From Dipteris shenzhenensis (Eukaryota; Polypodiophyta; Polypodiopsida; Gleicheniales): DNA of 64,000 bases. Where the stretch lies: the NCBI GenBank assembly GCA_047967505.1, contig CM106541.1; one strand, 5' to 3'. The translations under genes were made by a program, and so were the position numbers. Of the stretch, positions 1-10,509 are shown piece after piece; positions within the stretch are counted from its first letter, which is position 1; each line of letters starts with the position of its first letter. Below the pieces are notes generated by a model. It ran no database searches. It was not told the DNA's origin and saw nothing but the letters and a program-made list of their open reading frames with translations.

Positions 1-84
1 TCCAATGCTATAGAATTTGCTACTTCACTTTGACCATCTGTCTGGCAATGAAAAGAAGAAGAAAAATTCAGATTCGTCCCCTCT

Positions 85-381
85 TCAGAATAGACTGGTC
101 ATTCTGGGATCTCGGTCACTGACAATGGACTTAGGCATACCATGGTGCTTAAAGATTTGTGCCATGAAAAGCTTAGCCATATGATCTGCCTTTATGGTTT
201 TGCGAACCAGAATGAAATGAGCTTGCTTGCTAAATCTACCAATGATAGTCCAAATCCCATCATTCCTTGACTTTGATCTTGGCAAATCAAAAATGAAGTC
301 CATTGTAATACTTTCCCACAGTGCTTGAGGCACGGATAGAGGCATAAGTAGGCCAGGTGCCTTCCATCTATCATACTTCAC
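85..381 (-). pseudogene. Gypsy integrase core fragment
   Basis: Integrase would insert the element's cDNA into host chromatin. The fragment of about 98 codons carries the start of the DDE core: the first Asp in 'ITMDFIFDLPRS' and the second in 'IVSDRDPRM'. The catalytic Glu and the C-terminal part are not recognisable in the remaining 84 bases. It follows the RNase H fragment on the same strand after a gap holding a degenerate zinc-binding segment. The family call is firm; the coding state is broken. Confidence 0.85.
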
Positions 382-514
382 TTTCTAACACGTAAGGCAT
401 TCAGTAACAAACTGATGTATATCTTTCCGCATCCCTGGCCAAAAGAAATGCCTCTCTAGTGCTAGAGTTGTTGCTGTAATTCCTCTATGTCCAGCATAGG
501 GAGGTGCATGGCAT

Positions 515-1238
515 TCATAGGCAGTCATCTTTCATTAAATACCCATCTTTCAGGGGAAAGTGACTGGTGGACTGCCCTTCTTGCATTTGCTGTAATATCT
601 CACCAAAATCTGCATCATTAGCATATTGCTCCCTCATGCCTTCCAGGTCCTGATGATAAGCAATGGTCACATTGTTGACCTGGGGTCTTCGGGACAAGGC
701 ATCTGCCACTCTGTTCCGAACTCCTGGAGTATGGACAATCTGAAAATGATACATTGACAGCATATTTGCCCATTTCATATGCTTCTCAGAGAGTTGTCTG
801 AGTTAGAAAATATCTCAGACTTTGGTGATCTGTTTTAACAGTAAAATATGCACCTAAAAGATAATGCTTCCATGTATTCACAACATGAACTACAGCCAAC
901 AATTCTTTTTCATAGATTCCCAGATATCTCTCAGCATCATGCAATCTTCGGCATTCGTATGCTTCTACATGTCCATTCTGATGTAATGCAGCCCCAACAC
1001 ACTTTCCACAGGCATCACAATCAACATCAAAAGGTTGATAAAGATCCGGGACTACAAGAATAGACTCTATAGTCAACTTCTCCTTGAGTGTATTGAATGC
1101 TTTCTTTTGTGACATTCCCCATGTGAAGGCTGCATTTTTCTTAGTAAGGTCATGTAGTGGAGCTGCGATATCAGCAAAATGCTTGATGAATCTCCTGTAA
1201 TAGGAGTACAGTCCCAAAAACCTACGGACTTCATGCAC
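515..1238 (-). pseudogene. Gypsy RNase H and RT connection region
   Basis: Two abutting minus-strand open stretches. The right one (786-1238) contains the 'RRFLGLYSYYRRFIKHFADIA' segment that follows the RT palm in gypsy elements (positions about 3-23 of the stretch), then RNase H motifs such as 'YEKELLAVVHVVNTWKHYL' and 'TDHQSLRYF'. The left one (515-778) contains the RNase H C-terminus, 'TPGVRNRVADALSRRP', and the linker to integrase. A stop separates the two. The role in a live element would be removal of the RNA strand during cDNA synthesis. The order matches the gypsy polyprotein. Confidence 0.88.
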
Positions 1239-2066
1239 TCAGGCCATTCTTAGATGGCTCGGATATTTGCAGGATCCATCTGTATCCCATTCTTGGATAG
1301 TATGTACCCCAGATAATGGATCTCTTCCAAAAAGAATTCACTTTTCTTGCTATTGGCAAAAAGCTGATGATTTCGAAGTTCTTGAAATACCAAAGCAAGA
1401 TGTTCCCTGTGCTCTTTTTCTGTCTTTGAAAAGACTAGGATATCATCAAAAAAAGTTACCCGTGAAGTGCATGTACTTTCGGAAGATGCGATCCATTATT
1501 CTATTGAATGTAGCTGGAGCATTTGTCAACCCAAAAGGCATCACTAAGTATTCATACAACCCAAATGTAGTGCGAAAAGCTGTCTTATGCACATCTTGTG
1601 GTTGTATTCTACTCTTCAAGTCTATCCTGCTGAAAATTGTTGCTCCTCTGAGCTGGTCAAGCACATCATCTATGCGTGGTATCGGAAATCTATTTTTGAT
1701 GGTCATCTTATTCAATGCACGGTAATCAATGCATATTCGAAAAGAACCATCTTTCTTCTATACTAAAAGTACTAGTGAGCAAAAAGGAGATGAGCTGGGC
1801 CGAATCAACCCTTTGGACAGCAAGTCCTGCACCTGAGTCATAATCTCCTCTCTCTAAGTCGCACTGACTCTATAAGGTGGTCTATTTGGTGGCTCACTAC
1901 CAGGCATTAACTCTATCTGATGATCCTCTGGTCTCTCTGGGGGTAACTCCCCTGGCAAAGCATCTGAAAAACAATCTTGAAAGTTTACAAGAAACTGAAA
2001 TTTATCTTTGTCTGCATAATTCATTTCAGCATGCATATCATTCTCTTTTTCTTTTACAAAAACCAT
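1239..2066 (-). pseudogene. Gypsy reverse transcriptase
   Basis: Reverse transcriptase would copy the element RNA into DNA. 1854-2066 holds the linker before the fingers, ending in 'PPNRPPYRVSAT'. 1446-1715 holds the palm with '[20 protein letters not shown]', 'FSRIDLKS' and '[20 protein letters not shown]'. The active-site box is found one frame over near 1425-1450 as FFDDILVFS, so a one-base change in a T run separates it from the preceding palm. Stops also break the stretch between 1715 and 1854. Assignment is secure; the gene is dead. Confidence 0.88.
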
Positions 2067-2079
2067 GTACGCGGAAAAT

Positions 2080-2470
2080 GTAGACTTTATTGCTTTACCA
2101 CATGTAACATCAGATACAATGGGGATAGTTTCCCCTTTATTCCTGGCAACTAATCACTGGTTTCCCCCCCTATGGATAAAACTCAGCACCCTCTCAGGGA
2201 TTCAATCTTTACTTCCTTTCGATGGAACCACAGTGTACCAGGTACAACATCATGCTGCTTGAGAGGAGAAATTAAGAAGTCCTCCTGATCTACATAACTC
2301 TGCACAGGACACAAAGCTTTCCAATCAAAGGAGTAACTTGCATTGGATTTCCCTAGAACATTTGATCACCATCAAGAGCTCTGCCTAGCTCTTCAGTTTT
2401 CATCCCTAATCTCAGGGCTAAATCTTCATATATGAAATTGTCTATAGACCCTGGATCAAATAGGATTAAT
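2080..2470 (-). pseudogene. Gypsy aspartic protease remnant
   Basis: The minus-strand translation around 2400-2460 reads 'LFDPGSIDNFIYEDLALRLG', matching the retropepsin active-site region in which D-S/P-G-A/S is followed by a hydrophobic segment and a helix ending in LG. About 20 codons later a TAG interrupts the frame, and further stops follow towards the RT. The enzyme would mature the polyprotein. Its position between the gag zinc knuckle and RT supports the call. Confidence 0.72.
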
Positions 2471-3246
2471 GCTTACTGATCTCTTACCTTTCCCCATGAT
2501 AGCAAAAGCTCTTTTTCCTTTGGGTCTGTGTATACTACCCAAAACATCTGGGACTACTTCCACCATTGGTCTCGGTGGTACTTGTGGCTTTTTCTGCTCC
2601 TTAGAACCCGAAGGCTTCTCAGGGCACTGGGCAGCCATATGCCCCTCTTTCCCACATCTAAAGCATTTCCCATCTCTGCGGAATTCAGCTATCTGTTCAG
2701 GAGTGAATGGGGATTTGCCTTTATATGACTTTGAAAGCTCAGTACCCCTCAGCTTCTGAGACTAAAACCCTCTCTTTTCAACCTTGGGATACTCTTTCTT
2801 TTCTGATTTTGAAAAATCAGGTTTCTTCCTTTCAGTACCTCTTGCATGCAAGGATAGCACTGTGGCTGGATCTTGTAATGGCACGAGACTAGCTACTGAA
2901 GCTGAATGCATAATGTCCTAAATGTTCTTTGCCCCTAAAGCATTCACCACTACCTGAATTTTTGGACTGAGACCTACTCTGTACTTTCTCGTTTGGGTTC
3001 TTTTGGAGATCTTTCTGAAAGGTGCAACCTGCAAATAAGCATCCCAAAAATTTTGGTTGTACACATCCACATGAAGGCAATGGGCATAGGCACACCTTCG
3101 CTGGAGAGAAATGTGTCAAAGGTAACTTGGTGATAGACACTAACGTAAATTCCTATAGTGTCGCGCATCAACGCAAGATCCATGCACTCTTGTTGCCTGA
3201 CCTCTGCAGCACTCAATCTGTGCGTGAGGAATATTGCGGGCGTCAC
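2470..3246 (-). pseudogene. Gypsy gag remnant with CCHC zinc knuckle
   Basis: Gag would package the element RNA. A perfect C-X2-C-X4-H-X4-C knuckle (CFRCGKEGHMAAQC) lies at 2624-2665, followed by a Pro/Lys-rich stretch that leads into the protease. The capsid-like part upstream (about 2700-3246) survives only as short frame-shifted pieces. The remaining gag is shorter than the usual 300-400 residues, so part has been deleted or is unrecognisable. Confidence 0.75.
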
Positions 3247-3433
3247 TCGGCCATCGTAACTCTTCCCTTTGCATCGGCTTTAGCTGTACATGGATGCTTA
3301 ATCGTCATTGCCCAGACAATTGTTTTCCAATTCCTCCGCTGCCCACAAAAAGCCTTCGCCCCTTCTTCACTCTGTGTGATTCTCTCGTAAGCTTTTCAGA
3401 ATTGGGGTCTCTTCAGAAAAAAACCCAAACTGA

Positions 3434-3445
3434 GCTTTGATACCA
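3434..3445 (-). promoter_or_regulatory. Primer-binding site (initiator Met tRNA type)
   Basis: On the minus strand this reads TGGTATCAAAGC, one base from the plant iMet primer-binding site TGGTATCAGAGC. It is separated by one base from a sequence ending in CA, the expected LTR end. It marks the 5' boundary of the internal region of the leftmost gypsy element. Confidence 0.75.
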
Positions 3446-3446
3446 A

Positions 3447-4320
3447 TGAAACTACTCGCTCATTAAAAAACAGCAAAAACATTCTCATAAGCTCTCTCAA
3501 ACTCTCTCTCTCCTTCCATCCCTCTGCAAACAACTAGGGCCCAGGACAACATGTCGGGCTGGACCCCCCTGAAGGTATTTTATTACTTGAGAGAAAGTGA
3601 GTACAAGAGTTCAACGTGAAGCTCTTCATACAAATCCAAAACGTGAATGAATGATTACATGAGCTCTTAGGCTCTCTTTCTTGGCAACAAGCCACTTGTC
3701 TTCGAAGGCAACTAATTACATTACTTTCCTAATTACAAGCCACTAAGGGCAACTCTCGAGTCTTCGAAGCACATGGTCACACGAACCGCCTCCTAGATGC
3801 TTGTTAGGCTCCATAGCGCTTGGGAAAAATGACCCTTCTTAGTACCTGCAACTTAAAGTGCACCACCATGGCACCCATTAATTGTTAGCACTTTGAATGC
3901 AAATAATACAGTGTGGACTAATTTTAGTAACGGTGGGCGTCCCCATTGAACACATGTGCACACATAACAAATATAAAAATATATTTATTCTTTGGTTGAC
4001 CGAAGTCAACGCTGTTGATCATAATTAAGGGGCTTTGACCAAGGGTCGAGGCGCCTTAATTATAGTCAAGTCTCTCCAACCGAAGTTGTCACAACTCTCC
4101 AACTAAAGTTGGCACGTCTTGGGTAACCTCAGTTAACCTTCTTGGTATAAACCAAGTCTTCCTTACCAAGTCAAGTATCTTTGACCGTAGTCAATTCTAT
4201 GACCAATAGAAGAACTCTTTTGACCATAATTAACCTAGATAGAAAACTCTTTAATTATGATCAAATAAATGGTCAATTGTACTTTGACTTAGGATATTTA
4301 CATTGTGGTGACATCGCACA
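3447..4320 (-). repeat. Probable 5' LTR of the left gypsy element
   Basis: The stretch ends next to the primer-binding site in ...TTTCA (minus strand). It could begin at TGTGCGATGTCACC (plus position 4320), giving a TG...CA unit of about 870 bp. The outer boundary is a guess because the partner LTR is beyond the window. The outer half (about 3985-4300) is dense in TTGAC/GTCAA words, the W-box core. No host gene is visible. Confidence 0.45.
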
Positions 4321-4739
4321 CCTTCTCATGTGAGCATAAAAGTTTCCGTAACTATCCATGCAAAGTGACGATCTCAGCTTTACTTTCGTCAAGAGAAATC
4401 GTAGTGGGCATCAAGCCTTGCTTAATCCAAGAAGAGGACCATCGCTGCATATTGTGCTGATTGGCGTGGAGTGTGATTCAAGAATAAGAAAGCTTTTGGC
4501 TGATCAAGATCACGTGGTAAACCAGCATAGCGTAGGACTCATCTCATTACGAGTATGCTTCAATTTCCCCATCAGCCATAAACCAAGAAGTTGGGGCAAC
4601 TAGATCAGATTTTCCGTCAAGATCAAGACTCACATGATTGGTCATAGCCTTGCGGGATGCACTTGAGGAGACCCTGGTCTTTGATGTTCAATCGGGAGGC
4701 AGACTACTTAGATCTTCAGGTGATATTCTTTTGGAGTCC
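4321..4739. other. Gap between gypsy LTR and LINE fragment
   Basis: Short unrelated open frames only. It may be further LINE sequence too decayed to recognise, since it leads directly into a LINE C-terminal region. No RNA gene or repeat structure seen. Confidence 0.4.
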
Positions 4740-5680
4740 AGCCTGTTAGGATTGCAGGTTACATGGAGTGGGGCACGGATTCACAGTGGTATTTTGATCC
4801 CGACCCTCTTCTCTTGGCACTTGGGTCTTGGAGACTCTGGTTGTATGGTGGTTCCCCCATTAGGTTCTTGCAGTGGGACCCCGGGGAATGGGATGAGGGC
4901 ACCGAGAGAAGAGCATTCCCTTCTTTCGTCACACCATCAAAAATGCCAAGAGACTTAAGCTCAACACTAGAAGTTGGCGGCCTTCCAGAGCTCCACATTG
5001 GGATTCTTTTCAGATTCCTGTAGAGATGTAGAGAAACTTTTGGAGGAGGCCTCTGGAAATCCCTCGAGAATAGAAAGATCACTCTTTTCTTTTGGCTTTC
5101 TATTCATGGAGGGATTGCAGTGAACCTGTGGAGATCCAAGTTCGGGGCTGACCCTACTTGTCCTCGATGCCACACAGCAGTTGAGTCAGTTCAGCATTGC
5201 CTTTGGGAGTGCAAACAGGCGAGGACGATCTGGAAGGGTGTTGCTAGGATTCTTTGTATTTTTCATAGAGCACCCTTCTTCATGACTTGGGGATCAGTGG
5301 CATGGTTATCTCTCACTGGCCCTCAGGTGTTTTTCGAGGGACATGACTCAGATTCAACCTTCATTATATGACCACACTCTGTGGACTCTTGATGTTCCTT
5401 TCACTCCTTTCAGAGCTGCTCATGCCTCGGTAGACACATCATGGGAGATTCTGGCTAGCATTACAGCATGGCATATATGGAAGGCCATATGTACGAAGGC
5501 GATAGAGGGTTCAGAGGTTCATCCCTATTTCCTTGATCTGCGTTGGATCTTGATCTGCGCTAAACTCTTCCAAGTTGCGCACTACTATGGGCATGAGCCC
5601 ACCTCAAACTTTTGTGCACCTTTCTGTTGTACTACAGTGCGCCAATTTTGCGTCAAATCCTCCCAACGATTGTTGTGATT
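4740..5680 (+). pseudogene. LINE ORF2 C-terminal fragment with zf-RVT motif
   Basis: Plus-strand pieces read like the C-terminal domain of plant L1-type LINE ORF2. There is a Trp-rich segment (about 4763-5023), then 'LFFWLSIHGGIAVNLWRSKF', then a zinc-binding module with C-X2-C, a His and a Cys ('CPRCHTAVESVQHCLWEC', about 5158-5215), and a tail with 'ASITAWHIWKAICTKAIEG'. Several frame changes break it. No RT palm precedes it, so this is a 5'-truncated or eroded copy, as is common for LINEs. A T-run lies at about 5812-5824. Confidence 0.75.
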
Positions 5681-7625
5681 GATCGCCCTGCTAATCACCT
5701 TCATAAGCGCTTATTGGTTGCCCAATGGATTGCTTATTGGTCACTTTGAGGATCGCTTGTTGACTACCTTGAAAAACGCCTGATCTAGTTACACCCATCC
5801 AATCATGTGACCCTTTTTTTTTTTCAAAAAGATCACTTCATTAAGTATGATTGAAAACCGCAAGAGCAAGCTCTAATGCGGGAGTTCAACATGCCATGCA
5901 TGAGAAGAAAATAAACAGCTAAAAAAGAGCTAACAAAAATTGAAGGTGGAGGCTGAAAATGCCACCTCAACCCTGAAGAAGACTTAGAGGAGAAGGGAGA
6001 TCCTCTCCAAACTTTGAAGAAGATAGCCCTCCTGGCAGTATCTCATATAACAGTCCAAGTGACGATCAAGGCAGACTGTTGGTGTGCAGTTAAGCACAAG
6101 AAGAGGTGTCAGTAAGGCAATTTCAATTCAGGAGATATTCCTCGAAGGCTTCCTATGTTGATTACCTCTTCATAGGTTAGAGGCTTTCAGACTTCCAGGA
6201 TTACAGGAAAGAAAGAGTAATACACACTTGATTTAATTGTAGATCAAAGTTATATTCCGGGGATTTTGGACAAAACCCAAGCATTGGACATAGCAAAATG
6301 ACGATTCTGCACTAAAAGTTTCTCTATAGCACGGATGTGCTAAGTAAGGACGCTAGAAGCACCTCTCAGTGGGCAGCTTGTCATTGGACAAAAAGGACAT
6401 CTAAAGCTAAGTATTTCTTTTATGCTTATAAAGTTTGTTTATCTTTCTAACCCTTGTATCTTGTTACAAGGAGAAAAGTGTGTTTTTCCCTAGAATGTTT
6501 CAGGGGCAGGGAATATGTATTTGTATATATTTGATTCAAGCATGGCTTGAAGAATCTATTTCGAGGGAAACAAGTGAGTTTTGTTTTTACAAGGGAACAA
6601 GTTTCTTTGATATTCGAAGCCAGACCCCAGTTCAGGGGGTTGCAGATTTCTTTTCAGCTATTGCACATCTATATGTTCTAAGTTATATTATCTCAGTTCT
6701 AGAGTATAATATTCCAAGCATTTCGCTTCTATTATGGAACCAGTGGTCCATACTATGGACTCACGGTATGGATGTCCTTTATGGATATTGAGAAATATAC
6801 TGTTGGACCTTAAATGATCCGTGATTTTATCAAGTGCAAAAATTAGTCTCTCAGTTAGCTCCAAGCCCCCAATTCATATGATTTTCTGTAGGATTCTATT
6901 ATTCAATAGTTTCCATTGGGATTTGTTTTTGCAAGAACTCTTATGGTTTCTCATGGATTATTATGGCCAAAGCAACAGAGTTTTACAGTTCATCTGTCAG
7001 TTATATGTCCTTTTGGAAAGTTTGAGAACCCTCCAAGTTTATGTTTGACTAGCACGGTGGTAGGAAGATATTTCAATGAATAGAATTGCAAATATTCTTC
7101 AATGCACAGTTCTTTCCAAAGGAACTTCCAAGTTGAGCTTTACAATACTTGGAAGAGTATCGGTATGGAGTTTATTATTTCATTCAGAAAGATTTGAGAG
7201 GATTCTCAAAGAAAGAGGATATGGAAAGATTCCAAAAAAAGTTTTATTAAGGCTAAGTAACTCTTATTTGTTGATAAAGTTTGCCTTAAAAGATCTAACC
7301 CTGGTATTTGTTTCAGGGAAACACTACTCAAAAATGTGAAGTCTTTAGAGCCTGATGCACTCAAGTATCGGAACAAATGATCATTGGCCAAGTGTTTCTT
7401 TCCCTTATTTGGGAATTAAAGGTGGAGTTGCAGCCAAAGAAGCCGAGGGGAAAACAAAGCCCTTGGCAAAAGCAGCCCGTCTTTATTTTACGGAACTGTT
7501 GAGGTTATTTGCAAGGATGATAAGCAGAGTATGGAAAAACTGATGGATTTCTATTATTCGAGTCTTATGACTGTTTCAGAACACTCTCCTTCCACCACCA
7601 GCATAAATGGTAAGAGTCAGGGCCT
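5681..7625. other. Unassigned degenerate sequence
   Basis: It contains a T-run at about 5812-5824, then moderately AT-rich sequence with short plus-strand open frames (for example 6435-6791 and 7076-7339) that match no family I recognise. Given the gag-like trace immediately after it, part may be the 5' region of a decayed gypsy element. No tRNA, microsatellite or clear repeat boundary seen. Confidence 0.4.
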
Positions 7626-7892
7626 GTGAAAGGCAGAGCCATCAACTCCACAGGAAACAAGGGCATGGATCTGCCAAGAAAAAGAAGGGCCTATGGTTGC
7701 CCAGCGATCTTAAAGAGCAGGAAACGCCAAGAAAAAGAAGAATCTCGTAAGGAAAGCAAGTGTTTTAGATACAGAAAGAGGGGCGCGTGGCTGCCTAGTG
7801 CCCTAGAAGACCAGTTGGCCAAAAGGACCACTGGTCTTCAGAGAGAGCCGGCTGCTGAAAACGATCCAGAAGATGGTAGGATGGAAACCTGA
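7626..7892 (+). pseudogene. Possible decayed gypsy gag with mutated zinc knuckle
   Basis: An open stretch of 88 codons rich in Lys, Arg and Glu. Around 7763-7806 it carries CFRYRKRG in one frame and, after a one-base shift, a continuation resembling the H-X4-C half of a knuckle with a CAG-to-TAG change. This looks like the CFRCGKEGH knuckle of the left gypsy element with the second Cys lost and the His damaged. The following Glu/Asp-rich segment fits the gag-protease linker. This is inference from one motif. Confidence 0.4.
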
Positions 7893-7929
7893 CGAAGGGT
7901 GCAGCCTGCTTGCAAAGGAGAAGGCGGAA

Positions 7930-8160
7930 ACACGTACGGCCGTTTTGGAGCGGAGAAGGCAGACGTACTCAATGGTCATGTGAAAGTTGGCCAGAAACTC
8001 AACCCAGCGTGCTTGTCGAAGCGTTCATTACTGGCTGAGTAAAGATATACTTTAGAGAGTGATGGTCCGTCTTTACCACTGAGTTGGCTCCCATTAGATA
8101 ATGCAGTAAGCGTGTACAATGGCAAGTAACTCCTTATCATAAACCGGGTATCTGTTTTGG
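7930..8160 (-). pseudogene. Gypsy RNase H fragment in opposite orientation
   Basis: The minus strand encodes, across frames, 'YDKELLAIVHA' (near 8125-8155) and 'RQARWVEFLANFHMTIEYV' (near 7965-8025), hallmarks of gypsy RNase H. Stops lie between them. It abuts, head to head, the plus-strand gypsy RNase H/integrase that begins near 8160. It could be a separate element or an inverted segment of the same one. Confidence 0.75.
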
Positions 8161-9269
8161 ATATAGGAATGTTTATGGCTGTCAAAAGCAATAACTCTGC
8201 CTTCTTACATCAAGACTGCTCCTGTAGCGATGTAGTTGCAGATGCTTTCAGCAAGTTAACTCTAGCATCAGCTATGGTAATCTCTACGTTATCTGTGGAT
8301 GTTCCGAATTCGTTCAACGGGAGGTATCTCAATGATAAAGACTACCGCACAGCAGTACAAGTTCTTTCGAAAGATCAACCTTCTACTTCTGAACAAAAGA
8401 TCTTCTCATCCTATTCTTATGCGGACGACCTTCTGTATTATCAAGATCGCATCTGTGTACCACATGACAAGGATGTTCGACGTCTTTTGTTAAAAGAGCA
8501 TCATGTAGTTCCTTATGCTGCACATCCATGCATCAACAAGACTTACAGGTTACTCAGTGCAACATACTACTGGCCTCAGATGAAAAGCAACGTCATCAAA
8601 ATGGTTACGTCTTGCTTATCTTGTTAACAAATGAAAGCGAGGCGACGACTTCCAGCAGGACTTCTTCAGCCTCTTCTAGTTCCAACTAAAAGGTGGGAAA
8701 GTATTTCCATGCATTTTATTACAACACTACCACGATCATCCAGAGGTAACATTCAGATTATGGTAATTGTTGATCGATTGTCCAAAACTACACTCTTTGT
8801 TGCTTGTAAAAGCAGTGCACAGGCTCCGGAGATCGCCAAACTCTTCATACTACATATCTTCCGACACCATGGATTGCCCAAGAACATCGTCTCCGACAGA
8901 GATCCTAAGTTTACCAATCACTTTTGGATTTCTCTATTCGAATCTTTGGGTACAACTCTATTGTTCAGTTCAGCCTACCACCCAGAATCAGATGGCCACA
9001 CTGAAAGAATCAACCAAGTTATGGAAGAAATGCTCCGACATTATATTCAGTCACGCTTAGCAGTTTGGGAAGAGTATCTACCATTCCTTGAGTTTGCTTA
9101 TAACAACTCTTTCCATAGTGCCATCAGCATGACTCCATTCCAAGCAACTTATGGACACACTCCGATTGTACCAACGAATTTTGTACTTCAACATCGAGTG
9201 GCCCTAGTTGATCAACTGGTTCAAGAAATGCAAGATATTCTACTCAAGTCAGGGATCATATGCGAAAAG
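8160..9269 (+). pseudogene. Gypsy RNase H end and integrase, left part
   Basis: This is the left half of an integrase gene that continues at 21192. It starts with the end of RNase H ('CSDVVADAFSK'), then the zinc-binding HH-CC domain ending in CLSC and a stop, then the DDE core. The first catalytic Asp, expected in an MDFI-like context, reads His ('SMHFITTLPRS'). The second Asp is present ('VSDRDPKF') and the Glu is present ('DGHTERINQVM'). The stop and the lost Asp make this copy inactive. The reading frame stops abruptly at 9269, where the copia element begins. Confidence 0.9.
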
Positions 9270-9657
9270 TGTAGGCCATCCTCTGGTGGTTCTCGTGATG
9301 CCCTATAGGCCATGGTATGTGCCTTGTAGGCATAAATAAAGACACTTATAGTGTTAGTGTCTTTTAGGCCACATAGGACACTTAGTCCTATGTGACACCT
9401 AGGACATCCTCTGGTATTTCTCATGATGCCCTATAGGCCATGGTATGTGCCTTGTAGGCATAAATAAAGACACTTATAGTGTTAGTGTCTTTTAGGCCAC
9501 ATAGGACACTTAGTCCTATGTGACACCTAGGACACTTAGTCCTAGGTCTAGGTACTTGTACCTTGTACTCCTTTGTTTGGTTTGTCCAAGTTTGACGTGA
9601 CGGGTGTTCTTTTGCGACCCTTTGCTATCTGCACTCTCTCTCCTATCCGATCCTACA
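9270..9657 (+). repeat. 5' LTR of nested copia element, internally duplicated
   Basis: It matches the 3' LTR at 20931-21191 with a handful of substitutions, but is longer by 127 bp because of an internal tandem duplication. It contains nested inverted words such as TAGGACACTTAGTCCTA. It starts TG and ends CA and is preceded by the AAAAG duplication. Confidence 0.93.
9277..9532 (+). repeat. 128 bp tandem duplication inside the 5' LTR
   Basis: Units 9277-9404 and 9405-9532 are nearly identical. The visible differences cluster within the first 25 bases of the unit (GGTTCTCG versus ATTTCTCA). The 3' LTR has a single unit, so the duplication is unique to this LTR. Confidence 0.9.
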
Positions 9658-10509
9658 GGAAGCCCGGATTTGCTTCCTGTCCCCGTACAGTCCGTACAAC
9701 TGCCCCGTACATTTGCGTACCAGCTGCCCGTACATTTGCTGTACCTGCTCAACGTCATACCTGAGATCCTACAGTGGTACATGCTGTACATGCGCCATAC
9801 CTACTCAACGCCGTACCTGCTATACAAGCGTTGTTGTACAACATACCTACATCGCACGTCCGTACCTACATACAGTACTGCGCCATACTGTACTCCCTTG
9901 CGCTGCACCTTCCGTACCTCCGTACCTGCAGACAGTACTGCGTCGTACAATGTTCGTACAGCATACCAGCACTGTACCCGTTCAGTACAGGCATCGTACA
10001 ACCTCCGTACAGGCATCCTAACTGCTTCCGTACTGTCATCCGTACAGTTGTGTTTACTCTGGGATTTGGTTCAGGACTGTCACATTGTACCACCTCATCA
10101 CTCAGGTCAACAAAATTTGGGGCTTTTGAGTTGGAAGCTCAATTTCAACTAGTGTTTGGGACAGTAGCTCATATTTTTGCAGTTTCAAGCCTTGAGGCTA
10201 TACATTGGGTCAGATTCGCATACATTGGGTCACATTTGCAAAGATTTCAGCAAAATGTGGGGCTTTTCTGCATTTGCCCTCTTTCTAGCCTATTTGCCCT
10301 TATTAAAATTTGGGGCTTTTGCCAGATTTGCTGTTTTGGCAGTGAACATTGCCTGCCACAGTCACATTTGGGTCAGATCTGCATTTGCCCTTTGATTTGG
10401 GTGAGAAATTTGCAGATATTTGCTGTCATTTTTTGGACAGCCAGCTTTTTGTAGTGATAGCCTTGAGGCTTTTGGGTTTTCAGGTCTTTTTCAGGGTATC
10501 ACATTTGCT
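9658..10509 (+). other. Copia leader with GTAC-dense stretch and no iMet primer site
   Basis: Directly after the LTR, where a primer-binding site is expected, there is GGAAGC...GCTTCC, a 6 bp inverted repeat at 9658-9663/9672-9677, and no TGGTATCAGAGC-like site. From about 9684 to 10045 the tetramer GTAC occurs 24 times by eye. From 10108 to 10325 a word close to AAAATTTGGGGCTTTT recurs three times. The open frames here are by-products of this composition. Gag starts at 10510. Confidence 0.75.

Larger units (their letters stand above)
1..3446 (-). mobile_element. Ty3/gypsy retrotransposon, internal region, decayed and cut by window edge
   Basis: Read on the minus strand, the order from right to left is primer-binding site, gag with a zinc knuckle, aspartic protease, reverse transcriptase, RNase H and the start of integrase. 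Integrase following RNase H is the Ty3/gypsy order. Every domain is interrupted by stops or one-base shifts, so the copy cannot encode its polyprotein. The integrase is truncated by the left edge of the window, and the 3' LTR lies outside it. Confidence 0.9.

Noticed and set aside
9774-10454. 226-codon open frame over the copia leader
   Set aside because: It overlaps other open frames, follows the GTAC-rich composition, has no domain, and lies before the recognised gag start.
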